A DNA stretch of 7,810 nucleotides, from the NCBI GenBank assembly GCA_020439725.1, contig JAGQSE010000227.1, positions 10,894 through 18,703 of the forward strand, given 5' to 3'. This document shows positions 7,400-7,810 of this stretch, piece after piece (within the stretch, counting starts at the first letter, position 1; every line of letters starts with the position of its first letter). Origin of the DNA: Acidobacteriota bacterium (GTDB lineage: Bacteria > Acidobacteriota > Thermoanaerobaculia > Multivoradales > JAHZIX01). Under the pieces are notes generated by a model. The model made no database searches, had not been told where the DNA came from, and saw only the letters and a list, made by a program, of their open reading frames with translations. The translations under genes were made by a program, and so were the position numbers.

Positions 7400-7810
7400 A
7401 TGACCTCGAACCCCAGCCATCGATCGACCGCCGACTCCGCCGACGAGCGCCGTCTGGTCCGGGCGATGCTCGCCGGCGACGAGGCGGCCTTCGAGCGTTT
7501 CTGCTCGGAGTACCTGCCCGTGCTCCAGCGCTTTGCGCACTCGCGGCTGCCGGAGGATCCGGAGCTCGCCCGCGACGTGGCGCAGGCCACGCTGTGCAAG
7601 GTCTTTGATCGGCTCGATACCTTTCGCGGCGACAGCAGCCTGGCCACCTGGATCTGCGTTTGTTGCCGCAACGAAATCGGGATGCTGCACCGCCGCAAGG
7701 GCCGGGGCCCCCGCTGGACCGAGCTCGACGAAGCGACCGAGGCCCACGCGCTGGCGCCGCCGGGGCAAGGACCGCAGCTCGCCCTGCTGGCCCGCGAGGA
7801 GGCGGACCTG
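7400..7810 (+). CDS. ECF-type RNA polymerase sigma factor (3' partial)
   Basis: The first 137 residues of a canonical extracytoplasmic-function sigma factor are present; the frame is open to the right edge, so region 4 is outside the window. Region 2 is complete: LVRAMLAGDEAAFERFC (19-35) is the region 2.1 helix, LARDVAQATLCKVFDRLDTF (56-75) corresponds to the EDLVQETFLK segment of region 2.2, and FRGDSSLATWICVCCRNEIG (75-94) is the -10 recognition segment, followed by basic HRRKGRG. ECF factors next to Ser/Thr kinase genes are common in Acidobacteriota and Planctomycetota, so a kinase or anti-sigma partner may lie just downstream. It is divergent from the transporter. An in-frame GTG start at 7373 is possible but less likely. 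Cysteines 86, 88 and 89 cluster oddly within the promoter-recognition helix region. Confidence 0.9.
   Translation, partial: MTSNPSHRSTADSADERRLVRAMLAGDEAAFERFCSEYLPVLQRFAHSRLPEDPELARDVAQATLCKVFDRLDTFRGDSSLATWICVCCRNEIGMLHRRKGRGPRWTELDEATEAHALAPPGQGPQLALLAREEADL

Noticed and set aside
5533..7608. 691-codon open frame on the plus strand
   Set aside because: It is antisense to the transporter and its translation is dominated by Arg, His, Gln, Asp and Gly with no domain; typical of a shadow frame in GC-rich coding DNA.
7180..7698. N-terminal extension of the transporter to 7698
   Set aside because: The extra 173 residues are Arg/Ser-rich, overlap the ECF sigma coding region on the other strand, and precede the normal first transmembrane helix of the family.

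Overview
This is a GC-rich bacterial window with no tRNA, rRNA, CRISPR array or insertion sequence that I can see. The gene content fits Acidobacteriota (Thermoanaerobaculia-like) or a similarly complex soil or sediment lineage such as Myxococcota. The pointers are a membrane-anchored Ser/Thr kinase with a TPR tail, ECF-like sigma factors near it, and an SLC13-type carrier with internal TrkA-C domains. The taxonomic assignment is inference from gene style only.

Layout: (1) 1-1965 (+) is the C-terminal part of a Pkinase-TM-TPR protein whose start lies left of the window. (2) 1980-4208 (-) is a 742-residue trypsin-fold (PA clan) peptidase resembling the Nal1-like bacterial peptidases. It has a complete His/Asp/Ser set, but also two cysteine-rich blocks and a roughly 137-residue charged helical insertion just after the catalytic serine. 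(3) 4209-4493 is the region between two divergent genes. (4) 4494-5396 (+) is a 300-residue sigma-70 family factor with regions 2 and 4 separated by a long linker. (5) 5407-7179 (-) is a 590-residue SLC13/DASS-type transporter with two central TrkA-C (RCK-C) domains. (6) 7180-7399 is a second divergent intergenic region. (7) 7400-7810 (+) is the start of a canonical ECF sigma factor cut by the right edge.

How they fit together: two different sigma factors and one receptor-like kinase in under 8 kb point to a signalling-rich neighbourhood. The peptidase and the long-linker sigma factor are divergent and share one 285-bp control region; the transporter and the ECF sigma factor share a 220-bp one. 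Both convergent gene pairs are packed tightly (14 and 10 bp between stops), and no strong terminator is visible. The peptidase is the most unusual item: 31 cysteines, no signal peptide, a split protease fold, and sampled GC clearly below that of the flanking transporter. A functional link between peptidase and sigma factor is a hypothesis based only on arrangement.
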